Assembly (NCBI GenBank): GCA_016789745.1
Contig: JAEUQF010000138.1
Location: forward strand, 1-51,522
Direction of reading: 5' to 3'
Length of the DNA: 51,522 nt
From: Bryobacterales bacterium
GTDB taxonomy: Bacteria > Acidobacteriota > Terriglobia > Bryobacterales > Bryobacteraceae
Positions 24,387 through 33,459 of this stretch are shown piece by piece; position 1 is the stretch's first letter; each line of letters starts with the position of its first letter. The translations under genes and the position numbers were made by a program. The notes below the pieces were generated by a model that did no database searches, was not told the DNA's origin, and saw nothing but the letters and a program-made list of their open reading frames with translations.

Positions 24387-25814
24387 ATGCTCGCTTGGAT
24401 GATTCCTGGCGCTTTTCTGTTCCTGCTGGTGCTGCCGTCCCTGTTTGGCGAAGGGTGGGACCGCCTGCGCGGGCCGAACGGCTCCGGCGTGGCCGATGGG
24501 CACCCGTTGCCTGCCGAGATCGGCGCCGAGGCCAAGCATGCCTGGAAGGTGGCGATTCCGCCGGGCAAGTCTTCTCCGGCGCTGACGCGGAACCGCATCT
24601 TCCTTACCGGGCATGTGGACGGGAAACTGCTGACGTTCGCCCTGGACCGTGCGAGTGGCAGGATGTTGTGGCAGCAGGACGCGCCGGGGCATCGTGACGA
24701 AAAGCGGAACAAGCTGAATGATCCGGCGGCGCCCAGCCCCACCACCGACGGCGAGAACGTCTACGTTTTCTTCGCTGGCTTCGGCTTGGTTTCCTATAAC
24801 GGCGACGGCAAGGAGCGCTGGCGTGTGCCCTTGGGCCCCTTCACGAACTTCCATGGCATGGCGGCCTCGCCGGTGCTGGCCGATGGCCGCGTGCTGATGA
24901 TCTGCGACCAGGATCAGGACGCCTTTCTGCTGGCCGTCGACCAGAAGACCGGCAAAACGCTGTGGCGCGTGTCGCGGCCGGAGATGGTGCACAGCTTCTC
25001 TACCCCGATTGTCTGGCGGAATCCGAAAGCCCGCCGCACGGAGTTGATCGTCCCGGGTTCCTACCAGATGACGGCGTACGACGTCACCGATGGGCGCCTG
25101 GTATGGAAGGCACGCGGGCTGACGTACCAGGTGAAGTCGGTGCCCGTGATCGGCGGCGACACGCTGTACTTCAACGGCTGGGCCCCGGGCGGCGAGCCCA
25201 GCGAGCGCATCGAACTACCGGACTTCGCCGAGATGATCGCCAAACACGACACGAACAAGGACGGCAAATTGGCCAAGGACGAGGTGCCGAAGAACTGGCT
25301 GCCGGGCACCTGGGACATGCAGGATCTGGATAAAGACGGGCTGTTGAACGATAAGGACTGGCAGTATTACCGCATGCGGCGCACCTCCACCAACGCGGCC
25401 ATGGCGATTCGACTGGGCGGGGAAGGGGATGTGACCGATACGCACGTGCGCTGGCGGTATCAGAAGTCGCTGCCCGACGTGCCGGCCATCCTGCTCTACC
25501 GCGACGTGCTGTACCTGGTTCGCAATGGCGGTATTCTGCAGACGCTGAAGCCGGATACGGGCGAGCTAATCAAGCAGGGACGCCTGCCGCATGCCCTGGA
25601 TGAATACTACGCGTCGCCGGTGGCGGGCGATGGCAAGGTGTATATGATCAGCCGCACCGGGTCGGTATCGGTTCTGGAGGCCGGCGGCGATTGGGGCATC
25701 CGCGCCACCGGCGAATTCGGGGAGGAAGTCTTCGCAACCCCGGCGTTGGATGCCGGTTATCTCTATGTGCGGACGGCCTCATCCCTCTATGCCTTCCAGG
25801 GATCCCGACAATAG
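24387..25814 (+). CDS. Secreted PQQ-type beta-propeller protein with EF-hand insertion
   Basis: A 475-residue exported protein: hydrophobic N-terminus (PGAFLFLLVLPSLFGE), then PQQ/BamB-like propeller blades recognisable by LTFALDRASGRMLWQQD, AVDQKTGKTLWRVSRPE and AYDVTDGRLVWKARG. Between blades, at about 275-330, sit two EF-hand loops (DTNKDGKLAKDE and DLDKDGLLNDKD) that should bind calcium. No PQQ-dehydrogenase catalytic signature is seen, so a binding role is more likely than catalysis. Such propeller/EF-hand combinations are common in Planctomycetes and Acidobacteria secretomes. The start is the ATG at 24387; ATG 24399 is also possible. Confidence 0.88.
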   Translation: MLAWMIPGAFLFLLVLPSLFGEGWDRLRGPNGSGVADGHPLPAEIGAEAKHAWKVAIPPGKSSPALTRNRIFLTGHVDGKLLTFALDRASGRMLWQQDAPGHRDEKRNKLNDPAAPSPTTDGENVYVFFAGFGLVSYNGDGKERWRVPLGPFTNFHGMAASPVLADGRVLMICDQDQDAFLLAVDQKTGKTLWRVSRPEMVHSFSTPIVWRNPKARRTELIVPGSYQMTAYDVTDGRLVWKARGLTYQVKSVPVIGGDTLYFNGWAPGGEPSERIELPDFAEMIAKHDTNKDGKLAKDEVPKNWLPGTWDMQDLDKDGLLNDKDWQYYRMRRTSTNAAMAIRLGGEGDVTDTHVRWRYQKSLPDVPAILLYRDVLYLVRNGGILQTLKPDTGELIKQGRLPHALDEYYASPVAGDGKVYMISRTGSVSVLEAGGDWGIRATGEFGEEVFATPALDAGYLYVRTASSLYAFQGSRQ

Positions 25815-25850
25815 GCGCCGCGCGGTGATGAGCTATCCTGATAACTTCTG

Positions 25851-27995
25851 ATGTTGCGCTTTTGTATCTCTTTTTGCGGGATTGCCGTGTTTGCGGCGAC
25901 TTCCGCGGCGGCGCAGTCCATGGCCGGAAGCACCAGCATCACGGCCGTATTTTCGGCAACCGCGCCGCCGCCATCGAACGTAGGACAGCCACCCCCACGG
26001 GTGTTGCGCGGCCACCCGGTGATTCCGCTCGAACAGTATCAGCAATATAAGGCGCAACTGGCGCGGCGTCCGGTGCCCATCGGGCCGGCCGCCCTCGAGT
26101 CCAGCAATGCTCCGGGGATGCTGCGCGCACCGGGCGTCGGCATGCAGCCGCTGGCCCTTACGCCCACCACCAGTTTCGAGGGCATCACTCAGACGAACTT
26201 CAGCCCGCCCGATCCGGACATGGCCTCCGGCCCGGAGGATCTGATCCAGGTAGTGAACTCCTCCATCGCCCGCTACACGAAGACGGGCGAGCAAACCAAC
26301 GCCATGACGCTGCAGCAGTGGTATAGCAGCCTGCTCAACACCGTCTGCCCCACCGGGTCGATTTACTGCCGCATCTATGACCCCACCATTCGGTACGACG
26401 CGCTGCATGGGCGCTTTCTGCTCAGTGCACAGTCGGAAGACGCCGCCACGGCGGTGACTTACTTCTTAATCTCCGTGTCGAACGGCTCCACGTACGCGGG
26501 AGGATGGCGGCACTGGGCGCTGAAAGCCTCGTTAAACGGCACCACGGAAACGCCACTCGAACTGGACTATCCCATGCTGGGTTACGATACCCAGGCCGTG
26601 TATCTTACCGGTAACATGTTCGATGCCCTGGGCGACCTGGTTTACGCCAAACTGCGCATCCTGAAAAAGTCCGAGTTATACAATCCCACCACCACCACGC
26701 TCACCTATCGGGACATCGTCAACCTCAAGAACGAAGACGGCACCACCGCCAAGAGCCTGCGACCCGCTGAGTTGCGCGGGCGGCCCGGCGATGCCACCGA
26801 CCCGGGCATTATGGTGAACGTCGCCGTCGAGGTTGTCCAGGCGGACTACATGACGCTATGGCGCATCCAGAATCCCGTCAGCAACAACCCCACCGCGGTG
26901 CGCACCACGCTGAAGAACCTCTGGAAGTACGACTTCCCTGCCCCTATCCAGCAGAAGGATTCCGTGGTCCGCGTGGATACGGGCGACTCCCGCGTGCTTC
27001 GCGCGATTCTGCGCAACGGCGTGGTGTACACCGCCCGCCAGACCGGCTACACGGATCAGCCGACTACGGTCACCTATGACCGCATCGATCTGGCCTTGAA
27101 CAAAGTTACGCTGCAAACCCGCCTGGTGAATGGCGGCTATATGTTCCCCGCCTTTGAGGTGCCGGCCAGCCACGGCCCAGTGAACGCAATTCCGAACCGG
27201 CTGATTGTCGGAGCCAATATCGATGCGTCCGGCGCGCTGACTTACCTGGGCATTCCGGATGTAAAAGCGGGTGAGGATAAGTTCGAGCTAAGTTCCGGAG
27301 TGAGTGTCCGCTGGGGCGATTTCTTCGGCGCCTCCATCGACCCGGTTCGCGGAGGTTTGTGGACCTTCGGGGAGTACTCCAAAACGCGGGGACAAGTATC
27401 GGGGCGCTGGGGCACCTGGGCCGCCTACTTTCCCTGGATCACCACGCAGGAATTCACCGACGTCTCGTCTTCCAACAGCTTCTTCGACTTCGTGAATGTG
27501 ATGAAGCTGTGGTCGATTACCACCGGCTGCACGCCCACCACGTATTGCCCCGGCGAATCGGTGAAGCGCGGCCAGATGGCCGTATTCCTCATCCGCTCCA
27601 TGCTGGGGGATAACTTCACTTTCCCGCAGACGCCTTACTTCACCGACGTACCGGCTACGCACACTTTCTTCAAGTACATCCAGAAAATGCGCGAACTGGG
27701 CATTACCAGCGGCTGCACCGCCACCACCTACTGTCCGGACAACAACGTCACCCGCGGCGAGATGGCTGTGTTCCTCACACGCGGGAAGATGCGCGCGTTG
27801 CTGGGGGACGACTTCTCTTTCCCCACCCAAAGCTACTTCACCGATGTGCCGTCCAGCCACCCCTACCATAAGTTCATCCAGAAGCTCCGCGAACTGGGAG
27901 TTACCAGCGGCTGCACGGCCACCACTTACTGCCCCGACGCGGTGGTTACCCGCGAGCAGATGGCAGCCTTCGTGGTGCGATCCTTCCTAAACTAA
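25851..27995 (+). CDS. Secreted protein with three C-terminal SLH domains
   Basis: A 714-residue exported protein. A signal peptide ends near residue 22 (FAATSAAAQ), then comes a Pro-rich linker and a large unrecognised domain (about 100-520; FSPPDPDMASGPEDLIQVVN, YDPTIRYDALHGRFLL). Three SLH repeats follow (about 535-714). Each SLH unit has the form F.DV......F..I.K...LGITSGCT.TTYCP....RG.MAVFL. The paired Cys of the GCTATTYC segment is present in all three and may form a disulfide. SLH domains normally anchor proteins to the cell envelope. The large domain resembles sequences found in proteins without known activity. TATCCT ends 11 bases before the ATG. Confidence 0.9.
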   Translation: MLRFCISFCGIAVFAATSAAAQSMAGSTSITAVFSATAPPPSNVGQPPPRVLRGHPVIPLEQYQQYKAQLARRPVPIGPAALESSNAPGMLRAPGVGMQPLALTPTTSFEGITQTNFSPPDPDMASGPEDLIQVVNSSIARYTKTGEQTNAMTLQQWYSSLLNTVCPTGSIYCRIYDPTIRYDALHGRFLLSAQSEDAATAVTYFLISVSNGSTYAGGWRHWALKASLNGTTETPLELDYPMLGYDTQAVYLTGNMFDALGDLVYAKLRILKKSELYNPTTTTLTYRDIVNLKNEDGTTAKSLRPAELRGRPGDATDPGIMVNVAVEVVQADYMTLWRIQNPVSNNPTAVRTTLKNLWKYDFPAPIQQKDSVVRVDTGDSRVLRAILRNGVVYTARQTGYTDQPTTVTYDRIDLALNKVTLQTRLVNGGYMFPAFEVPASHGPVNAIPNRLIVGANIDASGALTYLGIPDVKAGEDKFELSSGVSVRWGDFFGASIDPVRGGLWTFGEYSKTRGQVSGRWGTWAAYFPWITTQEFTDVSSSNSFFDFVNVMKLWSITTGCTPTTYCPGESVKRGQMAVFLIRSMLGDNFTFPQTPYFTDVPATHTFFKYIQKMRELGITSGCTATTYCPDNNVTRGEMAVFLTRGKMRALLGDDFSFPTQSYFTDVPSSHPYHKFIQKLRELGVTSGCTATTYCPDAVVTREQMAAFVVRSFLN

Positions 27996-28035
27996 GAGGG
28001 CGCAGACCGCGCTCTCCGCGAGACCTGCGCCCCTC
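27996..28035. terminator. Hairpin between convergent genes
   Basis: GAGGGCGCAG (27996-28005) can pair with CTGCGCCCCTC (28025-28035) with one bulged base. It begins right after the SLH gene's stop and precedes the stop of the convergent small gene. There is no clear T-run on either strand, so it is only a plausible terminator or RNA-stabilising hairpin. Confidence 0.45.
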
Positions 28036-28059
28036 CATTGCATCAGACCTTCGACCGAA

Positions 28060-28233
28060 TCAGCCCTTCGACCCTTCCGAAGGCGGTGGCAGATCGGGTT
28101 CGGGATCGGGTCCCGATTCCTCCTCCATCGGCTCTTCCATCGGTTCCTGCGAGGGTTCGCTGGGCGGAGGAAGTTCCGGCTCCGGATCGGGGCCTGGAGC
28201 ACACTGATAACTTAGTTGTGTTTCGTCGTACAC
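28060..28233 (-). CDS. Small acidic Pro-rich protein downstream of the Ser/Thr kinase (57 aa)
   Basis: A short gene easily missed by annotation. It starts at GTG 28233 with a strong AAGGAGAT seven bases upstream and encodes 57 residues ending in EGSKG. The N-terminus is YDETQLSYQCAPG. The rest is Pro/Glu/Asp-rich and contains a duplicated segment, PDPEPELPPPSE and PDPEPDLPPPSE, separated by a Met-Glu-rich spacer (EPMEEPMEEE). There is one Cys and no signal peptide or membrane segment. It lies 27 bases after the kinase-TPR stop and is probably on the same message. It looks disordered; a kinase substrate, regulator or peptide-like product are all possible. Confidence 0.65.
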   Translation of the reverse strand: MYDETQLSYQCAPGPDPEPELPPPSEPSQEPMEEPMEEESGPDPEPDLPPPSEGSKG

Positions 28234-28260
28234 GGGGAGTATCTCCTTAGCGGAAAAAGT

Positions 28261-30603
28261 CTACCATAGACCCTTGGCAGGTTTGTAAGAGAAGCGTGGA
28301 TCCGCCCGAAGTGCCTCTAATTCGGGACTGCGCCGCACAAAGTCCGGCGGATATCCCAGGCTCAGTGTCTTACGCACCAGGCGCAGTGCCTCCTCCCGAT
28401 CACCGAGTTTTTCGTAGGTTTCCGCTGCGCGTAACGCCACGTCACGGTTGTCCGGGCTGAGAGCCAGCGCCTGCCGGACCAGGGCAATGCTGCGGGCCTT
28501 GTCGCCAATGGATGCGTACAGCCCGCTCATGTTCGCCAGCAGCCGCGCGTTCCGCGGATCGCGGCTGCGTTCCTTCTCGGCAAGTTCCGCCGCCCGGCGA
28601 TAATGCTGCAGCGCGTCCTCTCCGTTCGTGTTACTCCAGAACAGCGCCGATGCCAGGTTGGCGTGGTACAGATAATTGGACGGGTTACTTTCCAGGGCTT
28701 TCCGGAATGGTGCGATGGCCTCGGCGGCACGTCCCTCCATCATCAGGGTGTAACCCAGATTGACATACACCGACGAGCGCGGCTCAATTCGCAAGGCCCG
28801 CTCGAAGGCGTCCAGCGCGTCGCGGAAGCGCCCCTGCTCAATCAGACACAGCCCGAAGTTACTAAGCACGATCGGATTCCGCGGGCTTACCTCTACCGCA
28901 CGTCGCAGTAAGACGGCCGCCTCTTCCGGCTTCCCGCTCTCGCGCAGATGGACGCCATACGCCAGCAGCGGACGCCAATCCTCAGGAGCGAGGTCGGCAG
29001 CCTGCCGCAGTGCCGGCCCGATCTCCGCGTCGCGCCCCACCGCGCGGTATAGCTCCGCCAGTGCCTGAAACACCTCCGGGCTGCGCGGTTCCAGCGCCTT
29101 GGCGCGATCGAGCGACGCGGCCGCCAGTTCCGTCTTTCCTGACATGGAATAGATGGAGCCCAGCGTGACGTGCGCGCGAACCAGGTTTGGATCCAGTTCC
29201 AGCGCCCGCTGCGATTCCTCCAGCGCCTTCTGCAGGTCTACGGGATTGCGTCCGCCAATGCGGTACGCATGCCAGTGCGCCAACCCCAACCCCGCATGGC
29301 CAAGGGCAAACGCCGGCGTCTGCTCCACCACCTTCGTGAGAATCCGCGTGGCTTCTTCTACGTTCTCGCGACGGTAAGAATGCGACAGCAGGTCGCGGGC
29401 GCGCAGATACTCGGCCTCGGCCCGGGCCGCGCGGCGGTCCGCCTCTCCCCCGCGATACTGCAGGAATAACGCGCCGCCCAGCCCGCCCAGCAACAGAACA
29501 CCGCCGGCCACTCCCAACACCCAACGGCGCGGCGCTTTCCGCAGCACACCTGGAATCGGCAACAGCTTCTCGCCGCTCGCACCGAGCAACCCCTCGACAG
29601 CCGCGGATGCCGTCTCCGGACGATCCTCCGCCTCCAGCGCCAGGCAGCGCAGAATCCCGTCGTTCCAGGAGACCGGCAATCCCGGCACCAGCGTAGCCGG
29701 CGGGGGAATCCGGCCCGGCCGCCCGGAGGCGCTGGCCGCATCGGCCGCACGCTGCCCGGTAACCATTTCGAACATGATCAGGCCAAGGGCGAACAAGTCA
29801 CTGGCCGCCGTGCCCGGATCGCCCATGCGCTGCTCCGGAGCCATGTATTGCGGCGTGCCGATCACCTGCCCTTCCCGGCTAACGGCCTCATCGCCCGGCT
29901 CGATTTCAAAGGACCGCGCGAGGCCGAAATCCGTGATCACGGCACGAGGCTTGCCATCGCGTCCGGGCACCAGCATGATGTTTCCGGGTTTCAGGTCGCG
30001 GTGAGCGATCCCGTGCGCGTGCAGCGCGTCCATGCCGCCGGCCATCTGGCGGAGAAACGGCAGTGCCACGTCGACAGACATGGCCCCGTCACGCCGCAGG
30101 CATTGCGCCAGCGTTTCGCCGGGCAGATACTCCATCGTGAAGAAGGCGATGGGGCGCCCCTGCCACAGGTCACTGCCGACGTCGAACACGCGGCACAGGT
30201 TGGGATGCGTCACCTGCCGTCCCAGGTGCACTTCACGCCGGAACCGCACCAGGAAGCGCGGGTTGGCAAGCAAGGCGGGTTTCAAGGTCTTGAGCGCGAC
30301 ATCGCCGCCTAACTCGCGGTCCGCAGCCAGGTAAACGTCGCCCATGCCGCCGCGGCCCAGGAACCGCCGGATCTGGAAGCGATGGGCCAGCACCGTGCCT
30401 TCGGCGATCAGTTCGGCATTGTTAACGGAGGTCGGCACATCGTGGAGGCTGGTGCGGGTTTCCTCCAGCAGGCTCTCCACTTCTGCCCGCAGCGAAGGGT
30501 CACCCGCGCACGTCTGGTCCAAGTAGGGCTTTACATCCGGTGCCGGCAACAAACGGGCGTGCCGGTAGATCCGATCCAACTTGTCGGCGCGGTTTGGGTC
30601 CAT
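28261..30603 (-). CDS. Membrane Ser/Thr protein kinase with periplasmic TPR domain
   Basis: A 780-residue Hanks-type kinase. After ~75 N-terminal residues the kinase domain (about 76-345) has the Gly loop LGRGGMGDVY (82-91), K105 in VALK, catalytic HRDLKPGN (201-208, D203), DFGLA (225-229) and GTPQYMAPEQ. A single transmembrane helix follows (about 361-383), then TPR repeats (about 420-760) outside the cytoplasm (HAGLGLAHWHAYR, ALELDPNLVRAHVTLGSIY and so on). All catalytic residues are present. A TATACT box on the minus strand at 30639-30644 lies 35 bases upstream, and TAAGG serves as the ribosome-binding site. The TPRs likely sense or bind a protein ligand. Confidence 0.94.
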   Translation of the reverse strand: MDPNRADKLDRIYRHARLLPAPDVKPYLDQTCAGDPSLRAEVESLLEETRTSLHDVPTSVNNAELIAEGTVLAHRFQIRRFLGRGGMGDVYLAADRELGGDVALKTLKPALLANPRFLVRFRREVHLGRQVTHPNLCRVFDVGSDLWQGRPIAFFTMEYLPGETLAQCLRRDGAMSVDVALPFLRQMAGGMDALHAHGIAHRDLKPGNIMLVPGRDGKPRAVITDFGLARSFEIEPGDEAVSREGQVIGTPQYMAPEQRMGDPGTAASDLFALGLIMFEMVTGQRAADAASASGRPGRIPPPATLVPGLPVSWNDGILRCLALEAEDRPETASAAVEGLLGASGEKLLPIPGVLRKAPRRWVLGVAGGVLLLGGLGGALFLQYRGGEADRRAARAEAEYLRARDLLSHSYRRENVEEATRILTKVVEQTPAFALGHAGLGLAHWHAYRIGGRNPVDLQKALEESQRALELDPNLVRAHVTLGSIYSMSGKTELAAASLDRAKALEPRSPEVFQALAELYRAVGRDAEIGPALRQAADLAPEDWRPLLAYGVHLRESGKPEEAAVLLRRAVEVSPRNPIVLSNFGLCLIEQGRFRDALDAFERALRIEPRSSVYVNLGYTLMMEGRAAEAIAPFRKALESNPSNYLYHANLASALFWSNTNGEDALQHYRRAAELAEKERSRDPRNARLLANMSGLYASIGDKARSIALVRQALALSPDNRDVALRAAETYEKLGDREEALRLVRKTLSLGYPPDFVRRSPELEALRADPRFSYKPAKGLW

Positions 30604-30638
30604 CAGCGTGCCTTACCGCCTCATCTTCCAAAACCTGT

Positions 30639-30644
30639 AGTATA
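30639..30644 (-). promoter_or_regulatory. Candidate -10 box (TATACT) for the kinase gene
   Basis: TATACT on the minus strand, 35 bases before the kinase ATG, in the short gap after the upstream membrane-protein gene. It would give a leader of about 28 bases that includes the TAAGG ribosome-binding site. No good -35 box is visible. Confidence 0.4.
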
Positions 30645-30656
30645 CCGGGCGGACAG

Positions 30657-32369
30657 CTAGAATCGCAGCCCCTGGTACGGGGTAAGGCGGGGCGGCTTCT
30701 GATCGGGCTCGAAACTCCAGAACTTCCGTCCGCGATAGTAGGTTTCCAGTTCCTGGTTCTTCAAGGGACCCATGTCGCGAGCCCAGACAATGGGGCTGGA
30801 ATCAATATCGGCCGCGTTGTAGACGATCTCGTGATGGAAGTCGTGGTCCGGGGCGTAGCGCACGATGACGACATGATGCCCGCCCATTTCGTCGAGCGCC
30901 CGTTCCACTTGGTTGCGCGGCCGGTCCGCATTCTTGCGCTGGGTCTTGTGCAGCATGTCCAGACCGATTTGCCAGGCGTAGCTCAGCACCAGCACGATGG
31001 CCACCGTACGTGCCAAGTGCACGCCCCAGGGCGGCCGCCAGCGTCGCATCGCCTCCAATCCCAACAGTTGAAACAGCAGGATCAGCCCCGCGATGGGGGC
31101 AAAGTAGTGGTAGTAGAAAAACGGGTAGCAGTTCACCGCCAGCAGGACCGCCCCCACCGCGCCCATAAGCAACCCCAGCCGCTTCGGGCGCCTGCCGGTG
31201 AACAGAAACAGCAGCGGAATAGTCAACGCCGGCCCGATGAAAAATAACCAGAACTCCTTCATCTTCCAGCCCACCGACCGTAGCCAACTGGCGGCGGAAT
31301 CGACTTCGCGCCGCACGTCCAGTTGCCACCGGTAGTTGTCGGCCAACTGCTTGTGGCGAAACACGGGTGGCGGCGGCACCGGATCCTGCCAGTAGAAGCT
31401 CTGCGGCGTGCCGTACAGGCTGCGGTTGTGGGCGTACGGCAGCAGCGTCGGATCCCCCGTGACGGTGTAGTTATGCAGGGCAACGAAACCGGCGGTGGCC
31501 GTCATTGAAACCAGCAGCGGAACCAGCACCGCCTCCAACCGCTTGCCACGCTCGGCGCCGCTGCGCACCAGCCAGAGCAGCAGCGCCGCGCCCAAGACCA
31601 GCGTGAGCGCGAAGCCCTCGTAAGGACGAGTGATGGCCAGCAGGAAAATGCCCCCGCCCAGGATCCAGGCATGCCGCCGTCTGGCAGCCTGCAGCAGGCG
31701 CGCGGTTGCCCCTATCGCCAGCGCTCCACCGGTGCCGGCCACCGCGCCGCCCCAGTAGGTATGCATCCAACCGGACATCACGCTTTCGCGGGCCAACAGC
31801 AACAGAGCGGCGAAGAGCGCCCAATGCGCCGGCACCCAGGCCCGCAGCATCCAGTACACCGCACCCGAAAGAAAGGAGCAGCCCAGCCAGATGCCCACAT
31901 ACGGCGGAAGGCCCACCAGTAGCGGCAACGCAAGAACGACACCGTTGCCCACCGGGTATTTCGAAGAGTATGTGGGCTGAAAGAAGACGTGTATCGTTTC
32001 GAAGTGTTCCCACAACGGATGGGTTGGGTTAGTGAGGCGCCCTTCCTGCAGTGTGTCAGCGATCAACAGGTAGCTGAACTCATCGTGCACCCACGGTTGC
32101 GGCGGCGGATACACCCCCAACAACGCAATCCGCGCAACCAGGGGAAACGCCAGTGCCAGCGTCAGTGCCCGCCGCTCCGATGCCGCCCAACGCTTCAGCG
32201 CGGCCTCCACCCGGGCAAAGCCGCGGAACGGCCGGCCGCGCAGCACCAGCATGCCCGCCAGACACAGCACCAGCAATACCGCTTCTACGCTGGCATTGGC
32301 TTCGTTGCCGGTGAACAGGAAATCCGCCACCGGCGACAACCACGCGGGGATGGGCACTGCTACCGCCAT
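30657..32369 (-). CDS. Polytopic membrane protein, GT-C / family-39 glycosyltransferase-like
   Basis: A 570-residue protein with about eleven transmembrane segments. The first large loop has HDEFSYLLIADTLQEGRLTN, similar to the Asp/Glu motif region of PMT/ArnT-type GT-C glycosyltransferases that use polyprenyl-phosphate sugars. A long soluble tail with NYTVTGDPTLLPYAHNRSLYG and the C-terminal EMGGHHVVIVRYAPDHD follows. The assignment to GT-C is by layout and this motif only; the donor and acceptor are unknown. It starts 16 bases after a polyprenyl diphosphate synthase gene on the same strand, which would make the lipid carrier, a fitting but unproven link. Confidence 0.72.
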   Translation of the reverse strand: MAVAVPIPAWLSPVADFLFTGNEANASVEAVLLVLCLAGMLVLRGRPFRGFARVEAALKRWAASERRALTLALAFPLVARIALLGVYPPPQPWVHDEFSYLLIADTLQEGRLTNPTHPLWEHFETIHVFFQPTYSSKYPVGNGVVLALPLLVGLPPYVGIWLGCSFLSGAVYWMLRAWVPAHWALFAALLLLARESVMSGWMHTYWGGAVAGTGGALAIGATARLLQAARRRHAWILGGGIFLLAITRPYEGFALTLVLGAALLLWLVRSGAERGKRLEAVLVPLLVSMTATAGFVALHNYTVTGDPTLLPYAHNRSLYGTPQSFYWQDPVPPPPVFRHKQLADNYRWQLDVRREVDSAASWLRSVGWKMKEFWLFFIGPALTIPLLFLFTGRRPKRLGLLMGAVGAVLLAVNCYPFFYYHYFAPIAGLILLFQLLGLEAMRRWRPPWGVHLARTVAIVLVLSYAWQIGLDMLHKTQRKNADRPRNQVERALDEMGGHHVVIVRYAPDHDFHHEIVYNAADIDSSPIVWARDMGPLKNQELETYYRGRKFWSFEPDQKPPRLTPYQGLRF

Positions 32370-32385
32370 CTAACCTCGCAAGGGG

Positions 32386-33390
32386 CTATCGGTCGCGATG
32401 GATGACCAGGTCCGTCACAGCGGTGAGGGCGCGCTGGTAAGGCGAATCGGGGAATTCGGCGATGATGGCGCGTGCGCGTTCCACGAAATCGGCCGCGCGC
32501 TCGCGCACACGTTCCACGCCTTTGTGGCGATCAATGATGCGCAGCACCTTGCTGAACGAGACTCTCTCGTAGCTGCGATCGGCCAACACCTGGGCGATCA
32601 TCTGCCGCTCCCCGGCATCGGCATCTTTGAGCGCATAGATGAGCGGCAGCGTTACTTTGCCCTCGCGCAGATCGTTGCCGGTGGGCTTGCCCAAAATCGT
32701 CTCGCGCGCGGTGAAGTCCAGAATATCGTCCACCAGTTGGAAGGCGATACCCAGATTCCAGGCAAACTCGCCTAATCGCGACTCGGTGGCATCGTCGGCT
32801 CCCGCCATGTGCGAGCCCACCTTCGAGCAGGCCGAAAACAGGCAGGCCGTCTTACGGTCGATCAGCTGCATGTAGTCGGCTTCGGAGATGTCGATCTTGC
32901 CGATGCGTTCCAACTGCAGCAACTCGCCTTCCACCATCATCTGCGTCAGGTTAATCAGCAGATCCAGCAGGTGGAACTTGCGTTCGCGCAGAGCGATCTG
33001 GAACGCCTGCATATACAGCCAGTCGCCGGCCAGTACCGAGATATGATTGCCCCACACCACGTTCGAGGAAGCACGCCCGCGGCGGGTTTCGGCCATGTCG
33101 ATCACATCGTCGTGGATCAAAGTAGCCGCGTGGATCATCTCCATCACCGCCGCCATGCGGATGGTGCCGGGCGTGGTTGGGCCGATCATGCGTGCCGCCA
33201 GCAGCAGCATGGTGGGGCGCAGCCGCTTGCCCCCGGACGCCTGCAGGTGGCGGGCGATGCTGGTGACAGCTTCAACACTGGCAACGGACTCGGCCGTCAG
33301 TTCCTTCTCTACCTGCTTCAGGTCGTCTTTGACGAGATCGAAGATTTCCTTGGCGGTAAGGGACTGCCCCAGCCTACTTGTGAATCCCAT
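32386..33390 (-). CDS. Long-chain polyprenyl diphosphate synthase
   Basis: A 334-residue trans-isoprenyl diphosphate synthase that condenses isopentenyl diphosphate onto an allylic primer. Both Asp-rich motifs are present: DDVID (94-98, first) and LVDDILD (second, around 215), with GGKRLRP (63-69), RRGR after the first motif and the KTACLF helix. Small residues upstream of the first motif (HAATLIHDD) fit a long-chain product such as the quinone tail or undecaprenyl-type chains. The ATG has GGAGG six bases upstream. The membrane glycosyltransferase-like gene follows after 16 bases. Confidence 0.92.
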   Translation of the reverse strand: MGFTSRLGQSLTAKEIFDLVKDDLKQVEKELTAESVASVEAVTSIARHLQASGGKRLRPTMLLLAARMIGPTTPGTIRMAAVMEMIHAATLIHDDVIDMAETRRGRASSNVVWGNHISVLAGDWLYMQAFQIALRERKFHLLDLLINLTQMMVEGELLQLERIGKIDISEADYMQLIDRKTACLFSACSKVGSHMAGADDATESRLGEFAWNLGIAFQLVDDILDFTARETILGKPTGNDLREGKVTLPLIYALKDADAGERQMIAQVLADRSYERVSFSKVLRIIDRHKGVERVRERAADFVERARAIIAEFPDSPYQRALTAVTDLVIHRDR

Positions 33391-33459
33391 GAGGAACCTC
33401 CAAGTTTACCCCATTCCATGGATGACCCGCTCTCAAGAATCGGTGGAAAATCGGCAAGG

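Noticed and set aside
28025..28260. Minus-strand Arg-rich frame in another phase over the small acidic gene
   Set aside because: It lacks a ribosome-binding site and has shadow composition, whereas the acidic frame has AAGGAGAT and an internal protein repeat.
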